The notes: a model not told the origin generated them from the sequence alone. A DNA stretch of 33,958 bases from Pseudomonadales bacterium (GCA_022821865.1 JAJECW010000151.1:1-33958); one strand, 5' to 3'; shown: positions 25,212 to 33,250, counted from the first letter of the stretch. Numbers and translations are program-made.

Positions 25212-25685
25212 ATGACACGCAAGCTGCACAAGGCGCTACCCGCATTCTTCCTTCTCCTGGCATCGACCGGCACGCTGGCCCAGGACGAATCCCTGATGAC
25301 TTACGACCAGGCCGCCCAAGCCATGATGGCGGCCCAGGCCTTTGCCATTGACCAGAGCTGGAACGTGACCATTCTCGTTACCGACCAGAACAACAATCCG
25401 GTCATGTTGCACCGCATCGACGGCGCGGGCGGACGCACCTTCGAATTTGCCTCCCGCAAGGCGCTGGTGGTGAACGAAACCGGGATATCCTCCGGTGAGT
25501 ACGGCCAGCAAGTGGAAGCCGGTGACAGGGAAGAAATCGAAGGCGGCGTCACCTTCGCCGGCGGCGTTCCGATCTTCGTGGAAGGTGAGCGAATCGGCGC
25601 GATTTCCGTCAGTGGCGTAACCGCCGCGCAAGACGAGGAAGTGGCGATCGCCGGAGCCGAGGCCATAGGCAGCGCGTCCAACTAA
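25212..25685 (+). CDS. GlcG/HbpS-family haem-binding-like protein, exported
   Basis: 157 residues with a signal peptide (KALPAFFLLLASTGTLAQ). The mature part is a single GlcG/HbpS domain: LMTYDQAAQAMMAAQAFAI, NVTILVTDQNNNPVMLHRID, the FEFASRKALVV segment, GVTFAGGVPIF and a C-terminal RIGAISVSGVTAAQDEEVAI. Members have been linked to haem or small-molecule binding and to glycolate and corrinoid operons; the ligand here is unknown. The start is the ATG at 25212 with GAGG about 9 bases upstream and a candidate promoter before it. An alpha/beta hydrolase follows 19 bases later, so the two form a likely operon of exported proteins. Confidence 0.88.
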   Translation: MTRKLHKALPAFFLLLASTGTLAQDESLMTYDQAAQAMMAAQAFAIDQSWNVTILVTDQNNNPVMLHRIDGAGGRTFEFASRKALVVNETGISSGEYGQQVEAGDREEIEGGVTFAGGVPIFVEGERIGAISVSGVTAAQDEEVAIAGAEAIGSASN

Positions 25686-25704
25686 TCTGTCAGCGGGGAA
25701 AACC

Positions 25705-26691
25705 ATGAGCGATTCATATCCCTTGAGAGTGCTTTTCGTCTTTCTCGCCGTCGTTGCGACCGGTGCGGCATTTGCCCAACCGGCGCCTCCCCCGTCGCCA
25801 CCCGCGGACTGGGGACCGGTTTCCATGAATCTGGAGGAAATCGAGTATCCCTATCCGGTCAGCTATCTGGACTTCCGCATCTACAACGAAGATGTCCGGC
25901 TTGCCTACATGGACGTGGCGCCCAGCGGGGCCACCAATGGCCGCACGGTGATCTTCCATCATGGCGGGCTGTATTACGGCTGGTATTGGGAGAAACAGAT
26001 CGCGGCGCTGAGCGAGGCGGGCTACCGGGTAATCGCCAAGGACCGGCTTGGCTGGGGCAAGTCTTCCAAACCGGTCATTCCCTACAGCATCAACCTCTGG
26101 GCATCGAATACCGCGCGCCTGATGGATCATCTCGGTATCGAACAGGCTGCCGTGGTGGGCCATTCCATCGGCGGACAGATGGTGACCCGCTTTGCCTTCC
26201 TCTATCCGGAACGCACCACGCATCTGGTCACCGTCAACCAGGTCGGCCTCACCGACCGGCGCAAGGGCCGCGGCTTTCAACCGCTGACCGGTGAAGTCGA
26301 CGCCAATCCCGACATGGACCAGGTCTATGCCGGATTGCTGCGCTGGGCGGAAGACAATTATGTCACCTGGCAGCCGGAATTCGCCGAACACATGCGCATC
26401 CGCTACGGCCAGCGACTCGGCGGCGACTGGCCGCATCAGGCCTGGGTCAGCCGGCTGACCGGCCAGATGCGCGGCATGGACACGGTAGTCAATGACTGGC
26501 AGCACATCGAGACCAAAACCCTGATCCTCGGCGGCGCGGAGGATTATCCCACCTACGCGGAGGAAGCGCGGCACGCCGCGGATGTATTCCCCAATGGCGA
26601 GGCGGTCAACATTCCCGATGTAGGCCACAACCCGCACGAAGAAGTTCCGGACATCGTCAACGCCGAACTGATCCGATTCCTGGGTTCCTGA
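25705..26691 (+). CDS. Alpha/beta hydrolase, exported
   Basis: 328 residues with a signal peptide (LRVLFVFLAVVATGAAFAQ) and a GGGGAAAA ribosome site. Fold marks: VIFHHGGLYYGWYWEKQI (the oxyanion-hole region, HHGG rather than HGFP), IAKDRLGWGKSSKP, the nucleophile elbow VVGHSIGGQM (Ser), an acid near LILGGAEDYPTYAEEA and the His in IPDVGHNPHEEVP. These place it in the epoxide hydrolase/haloperoxidase-like part of the superfamily, substrate unknown. It probably shares the transcript of the GlcG-like gene. A family B repeat lies 60 bases after its stop; the short stretch between resembles a worn family C piece (GACTGGACG). Confidence 0.88.
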   Translation: MSDSYPLRVLFVFLAVVATGAAFAQPAPPPSPPADWGPVSMNLEEIEYPYPVSYLDFRIYNEDVRLAYMDVAPSGATNGRTVIFHHGGLYYGWYWEKQIAALSEAGYRVIAKDRLGWGKSSKPVIPYSINLWASNTARLMDHLGIEQAAVVGHSIGGQMVTRFAFLYPERTTHLVTVNQVGLTDRRKGRGFQPLTGEVDANPDMDQVYAGLLRWAEDNYVTWQPEFAEHMRIRYGQRLGGDWPHQAWVSRLTGQMRGMDTVVNDWQHIETKTLILGGAEDYPTYAEEARHAADVFPNGEAVNIPDVGHNPHEEVPDIVNAELIRFLGS

Positions 26692-26750
26692 GCGCAGCTC
26701 CGAGCGTGGCAGCAACGGCGCAGAGCCATTCCGCGACTGGACGGGAATTT

Positions 26751-26910
26751 TAGGGAAGCTCTGATTAAGTCAGGGCTTCCCTGCGGCACAGGGAAGTGCC
26801 GCCGAATTCGATGGCGTAAGCCATTGAATTCGGGAGCAAAACAAAACCACGCTTTTGTTTTGCGATAATGAAAAACTCCACGGATGGAGTTTTTCAGAGA
26901 ATGCTTGGAG
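26751..26910 (+). repeat. Family B five-hairpin repeat, copy 2
   Basis: Gap-free partner of 11521-11680; add 15230 to the hairpin positions given there. The hairpin 1 stem contains GCTCTGA/TCAGGGC, with one T:A in place of C:G and one T-G wobble. Hairpin 3 loop is GTAA. Hairpin 5 is GAAAAACTCC/GGAGTTTTTC. It ends 19 bases before the quinone oxidoreductase ATG, so if transcribed with that gene it would form its structured 5' leader. Copy 1 by contrast is a 3' region. Confidence 0.85.
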
Positions 26911-26929
26911 AAATAGTTGGGGGCGGATC

Positions 26930-27898
26930 ATGAAAGCTGTGCGGGTACAGGGCTTCGGAGGCCCCGAAGTCCTTTCCCTTGAGGAAATGGAGGCGCCGGC
27001 CCCCGCCGCGGGGGAGGTACTGGTGGAAATCGAGGCCGCCGGCCTCAATTACATCGACACCTACCAGCGTTCCGGCCTCTACCAGATTCCCCTCCCCGCC
27101 ACCCTCGGGCTTGAAGGCGCGGGGACCGTTACCGAAGTGGGCCCCGGGGCCGGAATCTTCCAGCCGGGGGACCGGGTCGCCTTTGCCAATGTCATGGGTG
27201 CCTACGCCGACCATGTGGCCGCGCCGGAAGAGCGGCTCGTGCCGGTGCCGGAAGGCGTATCCCTTGACGCCGCCGCCGCGGCCATGCTGCAGGGCTGCAC
27301 CGCGCATTACCTGAGTCAGTCCACTTACGAACTTGGCGAAGAAGATCGCTGTCTGATTCACGCCGCCGCCGGAGGCGTCGGCCTGCTGCTCATCCAGATG
27401 GCGAAGAATGCCGGCGCTTATGTTATCGGCACCTGCTCCACCGAGGCCAAGGCCGAACTGGCCAGGGAGGCCGGCGCCGACGAGGTCATCCTGTATTCCA
27501 GGCAGGATTTCAAGACCGAGGTGGGGCGAATCACCCAGGGCGAAGGCGTTACCGTCGCCTATGACTCGGTGGGCAAGGCGACTTTCGAAGACAGCATCGA
27601 CTGTCTCAGCCGCCGTGGCTACATGGTGCTTTACGGCAATGCCAGCGGCCCGGTCACCGAATTCAATCCGGCCAGCCTCGCCCCGCGAGGTTCATTGTTT
27701 CTGACCCGGCCGTCGCTGTTCGACTACATCGCCAGCCGCGAGGAACTGCTCGCCCGCAGCACCGACCTTTTCAACTGGATTCGCGAGGACATCCTGCAAC
27801 TGCGCATGGAACATCATTACCCCCTGGCGGAAGCCCGCGCCGCGCACGAGGCGCTCGAAGGCCGCCGCACCACGGGCAAGGTATTGCTCAAGCCCTGA
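26930..27898 (+). CDS. NADPH:quinone oxidoreductase, zinc-independent MDR family
   Basis: Reduces quinones or enones with NADPH; a soluble Qor-like enzyme. 322 residues from the ATG at 26930 (ribosome site GGGGG); the frame upstream to 26855 is translated repeat and not gene. Marks: MKAVRVQGFGGPEVL, GLNYIDTYQRSGLY, LGLEGAGTVTEVG, the nucleotide-binding HAAAGGVGLLLIQMAK, and VAYDSVGKATFEDSIDCL. There are no zinc-binding cysteines, as expected for this branch. It has a possible structured leader in the family B repeat. An exported esterase gene follows 28 bases later. Confidence 0.92.
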   Translation: MKAVRVQGFGGPEVLSLEEMEAPAPAAGEVLVEIEAAGLNYIDTYQRSGLYQIPLPATLGLEGAGTVTEVGPGAGIFQPGDRVAFANVMGAYADHVAAPEERLVPVPEGVSLDAAAAAMLQGCTAHYLSQSTYELGEEDRCLIHAAAGGVGLLLIQMAKNAGAYVIGTCSTEAKAELAREAGADEVILYSRQDFKTEVGRITQGEGVTVAYDSVGKATFEDSIDCLSRRGYMVLYGNASGPVTEFNPASLAPRGSLFLTRPSLFDYIASREELLARSTDLFNWIREDILQLRMEHHYPLAEARAAHEALEGRRTTGKVLLKP

Positions 27899-27926
27899 AC
27901 CCATCCATCCCATGAGGATTCCCAAC

Positions 27927-28805
27927 ATGAACGCCAGCAAGATTCCGCTCACCGCCTGCGCCCTGCTGCTGGCCGGCAGCCTGTCCGCCCAATCCATCGA
28001 CCCTGGCCGCGGCGAATTGCCGGTAACCGTGCCCGCGGGCTACGACGGGGCAAACCCGGCGCCGCTGGTGGTGCTGCTCCACGGCTATACCTCAAGCGGC
28101 GCCAATCAGGACCGCTACATGGGTTTCAGCGAACTTGCCGACAGCTACGGTTTCCTGTTCGTGGCCCCTGACGGCACCCGGGAAGCCAGCGCCAATGAGA
28201 ACCGCTTCTGGAACGCCAGCGACGCCTGCTGCAATTTCTTCGGCTCGGAAGTCGACGATGCGGGGTACATCGCCTCGGTCATCGACGAAATGAAGTCCGA
28301 ATACAGTGTGGATGAGGACCGGGTTTACCTCATCGGCCACTCCAACGGCGGCTTCATGAGCTTCCGCATGGCCTACGAGCACTCCGGCACCATCGCCGCC
28401 ATCGTCAGCCTCGCCGGAGCCAACCACATGGAACAGCGCGATGCGCCGCCCAATGGCGTGCATGTGCTGCAGATTCACGGCACCGCCGATTCGGTCATCG
28501 AGTACGGCGGCGGCGACATCCAGGAAGTCCGCTACCCCGGGGCCCTGGGTTCGGTGCAGCGCTGGGCCGCCTACAATGATTGCGCGATGGAAGGCGCCGG
28601 ACGCGAACTGCGCGACCTCGACGCCAGCCTGCCAGGTCATGAATCGGGCACCTACCTGTTCGAGGCCGGCTGCCGCGCCGGAGGCTCCGCCGAGTTATGG
28701 ACCATTCCGGCGGGCGCCCATTCGCCGATTCTGTCGGACACCTTTGCCGAACAGGTAATCGAATGGCTGCTGGCGCACCCGAAGACCCGGGGCGAAAGCG
28801 GTTAA
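27927..28805 (+). CDS. CE1-type esterase / PHB depolymerase-like, exported
   Basis: 292 residues from the ATG at 27927, chosen because GAGGA lies about 8 bases upstream; an in-frame ATG at 27912 overlaps that site. A signal peptide (SKIPLTACALLLAGSLSAQ) is followed by an esterase of the LpqC/feruloyl-esterase/PHB-depolymerase type: PLVVLLHGYTSSG, FLFVAPDGTREAS, FWNASDACCNF, the nucleophile motif LIGHSNGGFMSFRMA, an acid in IHGTADSVIEYGG and a probable His in PAGAHSPIL. The WNASDACCNF cysteines are typical of this group. Substrate unknown: short polyesters or aryl esters are possible. It may be co-transcribed with the oxidoreductase gene. Confidence 0.88.
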   Translation: MNASKIPLTACALLLAGSLSAQSIDPGRGELPVTVPAGYDGANPAPLVVLLHGYTSSGANQDRYMGFSELADSYGFLFVAPDGTREASANENRFWNASDACCNFFGSEVDDAGYIASVIDEMKSEYSVDEDRVYLIGHSNGGFMSFRMAYEHSGTIAAIVSLAGANHMEQRDAPPNGVHVLQIHGTADSVIEYGGGDIQEVRYPGALGSVQRWAAYNDCAMEGAGRELRDLDASLPGHESGTYLFEAGCRAGGSAELWTIPAGAHSPILSDTFAEQVIEWLLAHPKTRGESG

Positions 28806-28820
28806 GCATTCCCTGCCCAG

Positions 28821-28841
28821 GCGCAGAGCCTGATTCTGCGC
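28821..28841 (+). other. Short hairpin after the esterase gene
   Basis: GCGCAGA (28821-28827) pairs with TCTGCGC (28835-28841) around a 7-base loop, 16 bases after the esterase stop. No T-tract follows, so it is a poor intrinsic terminator. Confidence 0.35.
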
Positions 28842-28850
28842 CGTTCCGGC

Positions 28851-28886
28851 TGCGCGCGAAGCTGCGCTTCGCAAACACTTGCCTCC
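28851..28886 (-). repeat. Family C fragment
   Basis: On the minus strand AAGTGTTTGCGAAGCGCAGCTTCG-like bases match the extra block of family C copy 1 around 3279-3310 (AAGCGTTTGCGAAGC then GCAGCTTCGTGCGC) over about 25 bases. The rest of the element is missing. It lies directly before the lipoprotein gene start. Confidence 0.5.
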
Positions 28887-28890
28887 ACCC

Positions 28891-29844
28891 ATGGAAATTC
28901 GCGAATCCCTCATTTGCCGCCTGCCATTACTCGCACTCGTCCTGCCAGCCGCCTGCGACAGTGGCAATGATGGCGGGTATCCGCTTGCCGTTTCCCACCG
29001 GGTCGAATTCGACGCCATCAGCGAAATGAGCGGCATCGCGGGCAATCCGCTCGATGGCTCGTTCTGGGTCCACAATGACAGCGGCGATGCGCCCCGGCTT
29101 TTCGCCCTGGATGACGCGGGCCGGGTACAGATACCGGCGCACCTCGCCCAGGAGTACTTTGGTGAGGAAGCACAGCCCGGCGCCGAGCCCTGGCCGGGGG
29201 TGTGGATCGAAAACGTCGACAACCGCGACTGGGAAGATGTCGCCAGCGACGGGGTCAACCTCTACATTGCCGACCTGGGCAATAACATGAACGTCCGCCG
29301 CGACCTCGGCATCTACGTCCTTCCCTGGGCCGCGCTGGAGGCGACGCAGACCGCAAGCGCCACCCGCTTCATTCCCGTGCATTACCCGGAACAGGCCGGG
29401 TTTCCTCCGCTGGAGCGGCATTTCGACAGCGAAAGCCTGTTCTTTGCCGACAGCAGTTTGTATGTGATCAGCAAGCACCGGGAACCATTTCCCAGCCAGC
29501 GGGTGCAGCCGGGCGCTAACCTCTACCGACTGGATTCGCAATCCGAATCGGAATCGAACGCCCTGACGCTGATCGACCATCATCCCGAACTAACCGCGGC
29601 AACCGCCGCCGAGCTATCGCCGGACGGCCAGACTCTCGCCGTACTTTCCTACACCGCCATCTGGTTGTTCGAAAGGCCCGGGGAAGGTGACGGCTGGCTT
29701 TCCGCTCCTTCACGCAAACTCGAACTCGACACAGACGCCGCCCGCCAGGTCGAAGCGCTAACCTGGCTCGACGCGGAAACGCTGATCGTGACCAATGAGC
29801 AACGCGACTGGTTTGTGGTGTCTACCGCCTGGTTTGAAAACTGA
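28891..29844 (+). CDS. Putative lipoprotein with propeller-like repeats
   Basis: 317 residues from the ATG at 28891; a TTG at 28879 is a weaker choice. The N-terminus (RLPLLALVLPAACDSG) has a lipobox-like LPAAC, so Cys should be lipidated and the protein envelope-anchored. The body shows regularly spaced strands and acidic turns: EMSGIAGNPLDGSFWVHNDS, RDWEDVASDGVNLYIADLGN, FDSESLFFADSSLYVISKHR, AAELSPDGQTLAVLSY, VEALTWLDAETLIVTNEQRD. This suggests a beta-propeller of the kind found in SdiA-regulated or phytase-like proteins. I do not know its function. No ribosome site is obvious; the upstream bases are a repeat fragment. Confidence 0.78.
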   Translation: MEIRESLICRLPLLALVLPAACDSGNDGGYPLAVSHRVEFDAISEMSGIAGNPLDGSFWVHNDSGDAPRLFALDDAGRVQIPAHLAQEYFGEEAQPGAEPWPGVWIENVDNRDWEDVASDGVNLYIADLGNNMNVRRDLGIYVLPWAALEATQTASATRFIPVHYPEQAGFPPLERHFDSESLFFADSSLYVISKHREPFPSQRVQPGANLYRLDSQSESESNALTLIDHHPELTAATAAELSPDGQTLAVLSYTAIWLFERPGEGDGWLSAPSRKLELDTDAARQVEALTWLDAETLIVTNEQRDWFVVSTAWFEN

Positions 29845-29892
29845 ACTTCTCCCGGTTGTCATTGTGTGCGAAGCGCAGTCACTCCCTATCCC

Positions 29893-29932
29893 CGTCATTC
29901 TGCGCGGAGCGAAGCGCAGTCGCAGAATGACG
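29893..29932. repeat. Palindromic intergenic repeat (CATTCTGCG type)
   Basis: CGTCATTCTGCG (29893-29904) pairs perfectly with CGCAGAATGACG (29921-29932). The centre is GCGGAGCGAAGCGCAGT. A similar half-motif, GTGCGAAGCGCAGTC, lies just upstream near 29867-29881. Palindromes of this general form recur in many bacterial genomes. There is no gene in the 196 bases between the lipoprotein stop and the PEBP-family gene. Confidence 0.6.
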
Positions 29933-30040
29933 TGAATACCCGGAGGCGGAGCGGTTTACGCCGCCGGGGCAAATGCGGTACAGTGGGCCGTCAAATCCAC
30001 CCCTGCCTTGCAAGCAAGCAAGAACCCCAAGGAGTTCCGA

Positions 30041-30619
30041 ATGAAGAAGCTGATTTCCATGGCAAGCGCCATGACCGCCCTGCTGTTTTCCCTTGCCAGT
30101 TACGCTCAGGAAATTCCCGAAACCATCACGGTAACAAGTTCCATTTTCGAACACCACGGCACAATCCCCCGGGAAAACACCGCCTGGGGCGACAATACTT
30201 CCATCGACCTGTCCTGGTCGAACCTGCCGGAAGGCACGGTGCACCTCGCGCTGATCTGCGACGATCCGGTGGCGGTGGAAATCGGCTTGCTGGAAAATCC
30301 TTTCATGCACTGGGTGATGTACAACATCCCGGCGAGCGCTCCGGGAATCCCCGGCGGACTGCCGGCCGAAGCGGAAATCACCGGCATTGAAGGACTCGAA
30401 GGCGCCATCCAGGGCAACAATGGCCTCGGTCGCGCGGCCTACTTCGGCCCCCGCCCACCTGTAAATGGCGTACTCCACGCCTATCACTTCCGCGTCTACG
30501 CCATCGACGCCGATCTCGGCCTCGAACCCGGCCTCAATGCCGATGAACTGCTAGAAGCCATCGACGGCCACGTCCTCGCCACCGGCATGCTGATGGGGCA
30601 CTACGAACATACCGAGTAA
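30041..30619 (+). CDS. YbhB/YbcL family (PEBP-like) protein, exported
   Basis: 192 residues from the ATG at 30041, with a strong AAGGAG ribosome site and a signal peptide (KLISMASAMTALLFSLASYAQ). The phosphatidylethanolamine-binding-protein fold is shown by TSSIFEHHGTIPRENTAWG, IDLSWSNLPEGTVHLALICDDP, the HWVMYNIPA motif, GLGRAAYFGPRPPV and GVLHAYHFRVYAIDADLGL. Bacterial members are called Raf-kinase-inhibitor-like by homology; their ligand and role are mostly unknown. It is exported here, whereas E. coli has both cytosolic and periplasmic members. It stands alone, and its 3' end overlaps the relic antitoxin on the other strand. Confidence 0.92.
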   Translation: MKKLISMASAMTALLFSLASYAQEIPETITVTSSIFEHHGTIPRENTAWGDNTSIDLSWSNLPEGTVHLALICDDPVAVEIGLLENPFMHWVMYNIPASAPGIPGGLPAEAEITGIEGLEGAIQGNNGLGRAAYFGPRPPVNGVLHAYHFRVYAIDADLGLEPGLNADELLEAIDGHVLATGMLMGHYEHTE

Positions 30620-30790
30620 GTGCGAGCCCCGCCCGAGCGGAGCTTTCCCATTTCCACAGGCTTGAGCCAGTAAGGCGTTCGCTGGCTGGATAGCGGCCCG
30701 ATTCCAGACCACGCCGCAGCGTTTCCTTCGCGACCTGCTTGAAAGTCTTGTCCGTTGCATGGGCAAGATCTTTCAATTGAGTGCGAAAAC
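30601..30790 (-). pseudogene. Frameshifted VapB-like antitoxin remnant
   Basis: On the minus strand, QLKDLAHATDKTFKQVAKET then LRRGLESG (from about 30780) resembles the ribbon-helix-helix/DUF2191-type antitoxins, whose usual wording is LARATGRSFKEVVNEALRRGL. After a +1 shift a second frame gives RTPYWLKPVEMGKLRSG, which resembles the family's KPYRLKPVSMGKLRPG-like tail, then stops at 30601 inside the end of the PEBP-family gene. There is no clear start upstream and no toxin gene downstream. It is too short for standard gene calling. The identity rests on remembered family patterns. Confidence 0.45.
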
Positions 30791-30829
30791 AGGAAATGCG
30801 AAGTACCCATCAATCAAGCGGTTACCTGC

Positions 30830-31954
30830 ATGAGCGAATACGAATACTACGAATTTCTGGCAATCGACAAATCGCTCGACGACAGCGCCTTGCTTGCCTT
30901 GCGCGCCCTGTCATCGCGAGCGCGGATTAGCCGTGCGAACTTTTCGGTTCACTACAATTGGGGCAATTTCAAGGGCAACCCCGATGAGATGATGAAGCGG
31001 TGGTTCGACCTGCATGTTTTTGTGGGTATGGGCAGTCGCAGATTGATGATTCGGCTTCCGAAGAGACTTGTGGACCACGCCCGGTGGCAACAGTTGCTGA
31101 ATGGAACAGGAATAGTGGAAGTGCTTGATGCGGGAGAGAACTGTATCCTCGACATCCACAAGGAATTGGAGCCGACGGATTATTACGAATTCGATGAAGG
31201 TGGCGCCTGGATGCCAGAACTGGCGCCGCTGCGAAGCGATTTGCTTGCCGGAGACTTTCGTTTCGCCTACTTGCTTTGGCTTTGTGAAGTGGAACAGGGG
31301 CGCGTGCCGCAAAGTGTCAAGGAGCCATTAGCGGGAATCGGACCGTTAACAAGTAGTTTGGAATCCTTGGCCGAGTTCTTGCAAATTGATCACGATTTCA
31401 TTCGCGTCGCGGCGGAGCGCATGTACCCTGAAGTGCAACCACTTTCAGGTCAGTCCGTGCGGACAGTACTCGAGACGCTTTCTGAAACGGAAAGGATGCA
31501 GCTGCTTCAAAGAGTAGCGGAGAACGATCCACAGGTTGCCGCGGAAATCAGGCAGCGAGTCAGGCAAGATCTCGCTGCTGATTCTGTTTCGGAGTTTCGA
31601 TCAGTCTCCGAGCTGCGTCGAAGAGTTGAAGAAATCCAGACGGCGCGGGCGACGGAAAAGGCGAACAGGGAAGAGCGGGAGCGGCTAAAACGGGAACGCC
31701 TGGAAGCACAGCAGCTCAAGGAAAGGCTTGATCGCCTTCGGACCCGCGTACCTGAGACGTGGCAGGAAATCGATGCCGCAGTCCAAACGCGGACAAGCGC
31801 GAACTATGATCGCGCCGCAGCGTTGATTGCCGACCTGCGGACACTGGCCGAGCGCGATGGGCACAAGGCTGATTTTTCCAGGCGGCTGCAATCTCTGCGG
31901 GAGCGCCATCATCGCAAGCTGCGCTTTATCGAGCGGCTATCGGGATTAGATTGA
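30830..31954 (+). CDS. Uncharacterised protein with C-terminal coiled coil
   Basis: 374 residues from the ATG at 30830. The N-terminal half starts MSEYEYYEFLAIDKSLDDSA, continues LLALRALSSRARISRANFSV and HYNWGNFKGNPDEMMKRWFD, and includes LHVFVGMGSRRLMIRLPKRL. I recall this as a conserved family of unknown function, sometimes found next to SWIM zinc-finger genes. From about residue 255 it is a long charged helix (REERERLKRERLEAQQLKER), almost surely a coiled coil, and a short helical tail follows. It has no signal peptide, so it is probably cytosolic. Its base use looks less GC-biased than the neighbouring genes, which suggests transfer. No SWIM-type gene lies beside it here; 31955-32113 shows no gene. 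Confidence 0.8.
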   Translation: MSEYEYYEFLAIDKSLDDSALLALRALSSRARISRANFSVHYNWGNFKGNPDEMMKRWFDLHVFVGMGSRRLMIRLPKRLVDHARWQQLLNGTGIVEVLDAGENCILDIHKELEPTDYYEFDEGGAWMPELAPLRSDLLAGDFRFAYLLWLCEVEQGRVPQSVKEPLAGIGPLTSSLESLAEFLQIDHDFIRVAAERMYPEVQPLSGQSVRTVLETLSETERMQLLQRVAENDPQVAAEIRQRVRQDLAADSVSEFRSVSELRRRVEEIQTARATEKANREERERLKRERLEAQQLKERLDRLRTRVPETWQEIDAAVQTRTSANYDRAAALIADLRTLAERDGHKADFSRRLQSLRERHHRKLRFIERLSGLD

Positions 31955-32113
31955 TCAGTTTTCCAATTTGGATTCGCCGAAAATCATGAAACCTCGCAGG
32001 CCGATGCAAGCTTGCTAACGAAACACATTCAAGTGACCGGAAATCTGACCAGGCAAGGACGCGACAAACCGCTGAAAAATGCCTGACAGCGCCACGGAGT
32101 CGAGACTCGATTC

Positions 32114-32440
32114 TCACGCGGCAACCACCGAAACGTCACTGAACAATTCACTGGTTTCCCTGGTGACACGATCTACCGCCATCTTGTGATACTCGGGGTC
32201 CACTTCCACATCTGTCTCTGGCCTAGGAGCCTGCGCCGTAGGAATTCACGGCTGCAAATCCGCTCCCGTCCACGCCCCTGGCCGCTCGATTTCGTTGCAT
32301 ATTCACCATCGGGAGCGGCCAGGAAGAAGGCGAACGACCCCAGGGTGGCACGCGCAGTTGTGCCCTTCTCGAACATGTCATGATGCTCGGGGAATCCCGG
32401 GAACAGTATGAAACCAGCAGCGATGCTTGAACGATAGCTC
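32114..32440 (-). pseudogene. Gene remnant split by a half family A repeat
   Basis: On the minus strand a protein-like stretch IAAGFILFPGFPEHHDMFEK then GTTARATLGSFAFFLAAPD (about 32309-32420) runs into the half repeat at 32223-32308. Beyond it, in another frame, PETDVEVDPEYHKMAVDRVT then RETSELFSDVSVVAA continues to a TGA at 32114-32116. Both parts have protein-like composition and low stop density, so I read them as one gene interrupted by the repeat. The 5' end runs into the DUF169 stop in the same frame, so the start is missing. I do not recognise the family. Confidence 0.5.
32223..32308 (-). repeat. Family A repeat, copy 3 (half element)
   Basis: Opposite orientation to the other copies. 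From CTAGGAGCCTGCGCCGTAGG it follows the right end of copy 2 inward for 86 bases, with only three or so differences, and stops at the centre of the element (..CACCA). The other half is absent. It sits inside a disrupted gene. Confidence 0.85.
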
Positions 32441-32448
32441 CATGACCT

Positions 32449-33135
32449 TCAGATATCTGACTGCCGTTGCTGGTGGTATTCCTCCAGCGCCCGATTCGCG
32501 TTCACGATCGTTTCCAGCTTTTCGACGAGCGCCTGAACGTGCTTGCCCGGCAGGGCGAAATAGAATTCATCGTCGGAAAGCCCCGTGTACACGCGGTTTC
32601 CGATGCAACCCAGGCTGCTCATGCTTCTACCCTCTTGCATGACCGCGGGTATCATCGCGCAGGTCGGGCGTCCCATCACGGCGTTTTCCACGCCAACTCC
32701 GGCGGCGACCGCGGCTTCGGCCAGGAGCATCATCTGTCGCGGTTCGCCGGAGATGATTACGACATCGGGAACCTCGGCGGCGTCCTTCAGAGGAGAATAG
32801 ACCGCCCGGTGGAAAGGCTCCTGACGCCGGGGAATGCCGGACACTTCCTCCATGGCGATGTAGCCGAGTTCTCCCATCAATCCCAGCGTGCCATGCAGTT
32901 CTCCGGCCCGCTCCTCGGGTAGTTCGACATTGTGCGTATGGCAGCCTATCGGGCAGTTGTAATGATCGGCGGCCTCGGTATAAAAGGACTCGCCTTCGGC
33001 GGCGCGCCGCCAATAGGAGCAGCCGGAAGCCTCGGCCTTCTCGACATGCGGCATTTGCTCCGGCGGCTCATCGCAAAACGACATGGCCACGGGTGATGTC
33101 TTCAGATCAAGCAGTTTCTGAATCTGTTCCGTCAT
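32449..33135 (-). CDS. DUF169 domain protein
   Basis: 228 residues from the ATG at 33135 (AGAGAGA upstream); the frame continues to 33159. It matches the DUF169 (COG2043) family as I know it: LDLKTSPVAMSFCDEPPEQM at the start, CSYWRRAAEGESFYT, the conserved NCPIGCHTHN, PDVVIISGEPRQMMLLAEAA, RPTCAMIPAV and SLGCIGNRVYTGLSDDEFYF. Five or so conserved cysteines suggest binding of a metal or cofactor, but function is unknown. It has no signal peptide and no evident operon partner; the gene remnant follows directly after its stop in the same frame. Confidence 0.88.
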   Translation of the reverse strand: MTEQIQKLLDLKTSPVAMSFCDEPPEQMPHVEKAEASGCSYWRRAAEGESFYTEAADHYNCPIGCHTHNVELPEERAGELHGTLGLMGELGYIAMEEVSGIPRRQEPFHRAVYSPLKDAAEVPDVVIISGEPRQMMLLAEAAVAAGVGVENAVMGRPTCAMIPAVMQEGRSMSSLGCIGNRVYTGLSDDEFYFALPGKHVQALVEKLETIVNANRALEEYHQQRQSDI

Positions 33136-33250
33136 TGCTGATTCTCTCTTTGGTTGCAAATCACTTGGTCCGTCGTTACAGGTTCGCGCCCTTCACGACG
33201 CGCGACACTGTATCACGGCGGGACAGCGCATATACTGAAGCGTGCTTCGA

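Noticed and set aside
31926..32117. 63-residue minus-strand frame after the coiled-coil gene
   Set aside because: No start signal, no recognisable motif, and it partly overlaps the 3' end of the previous gene.
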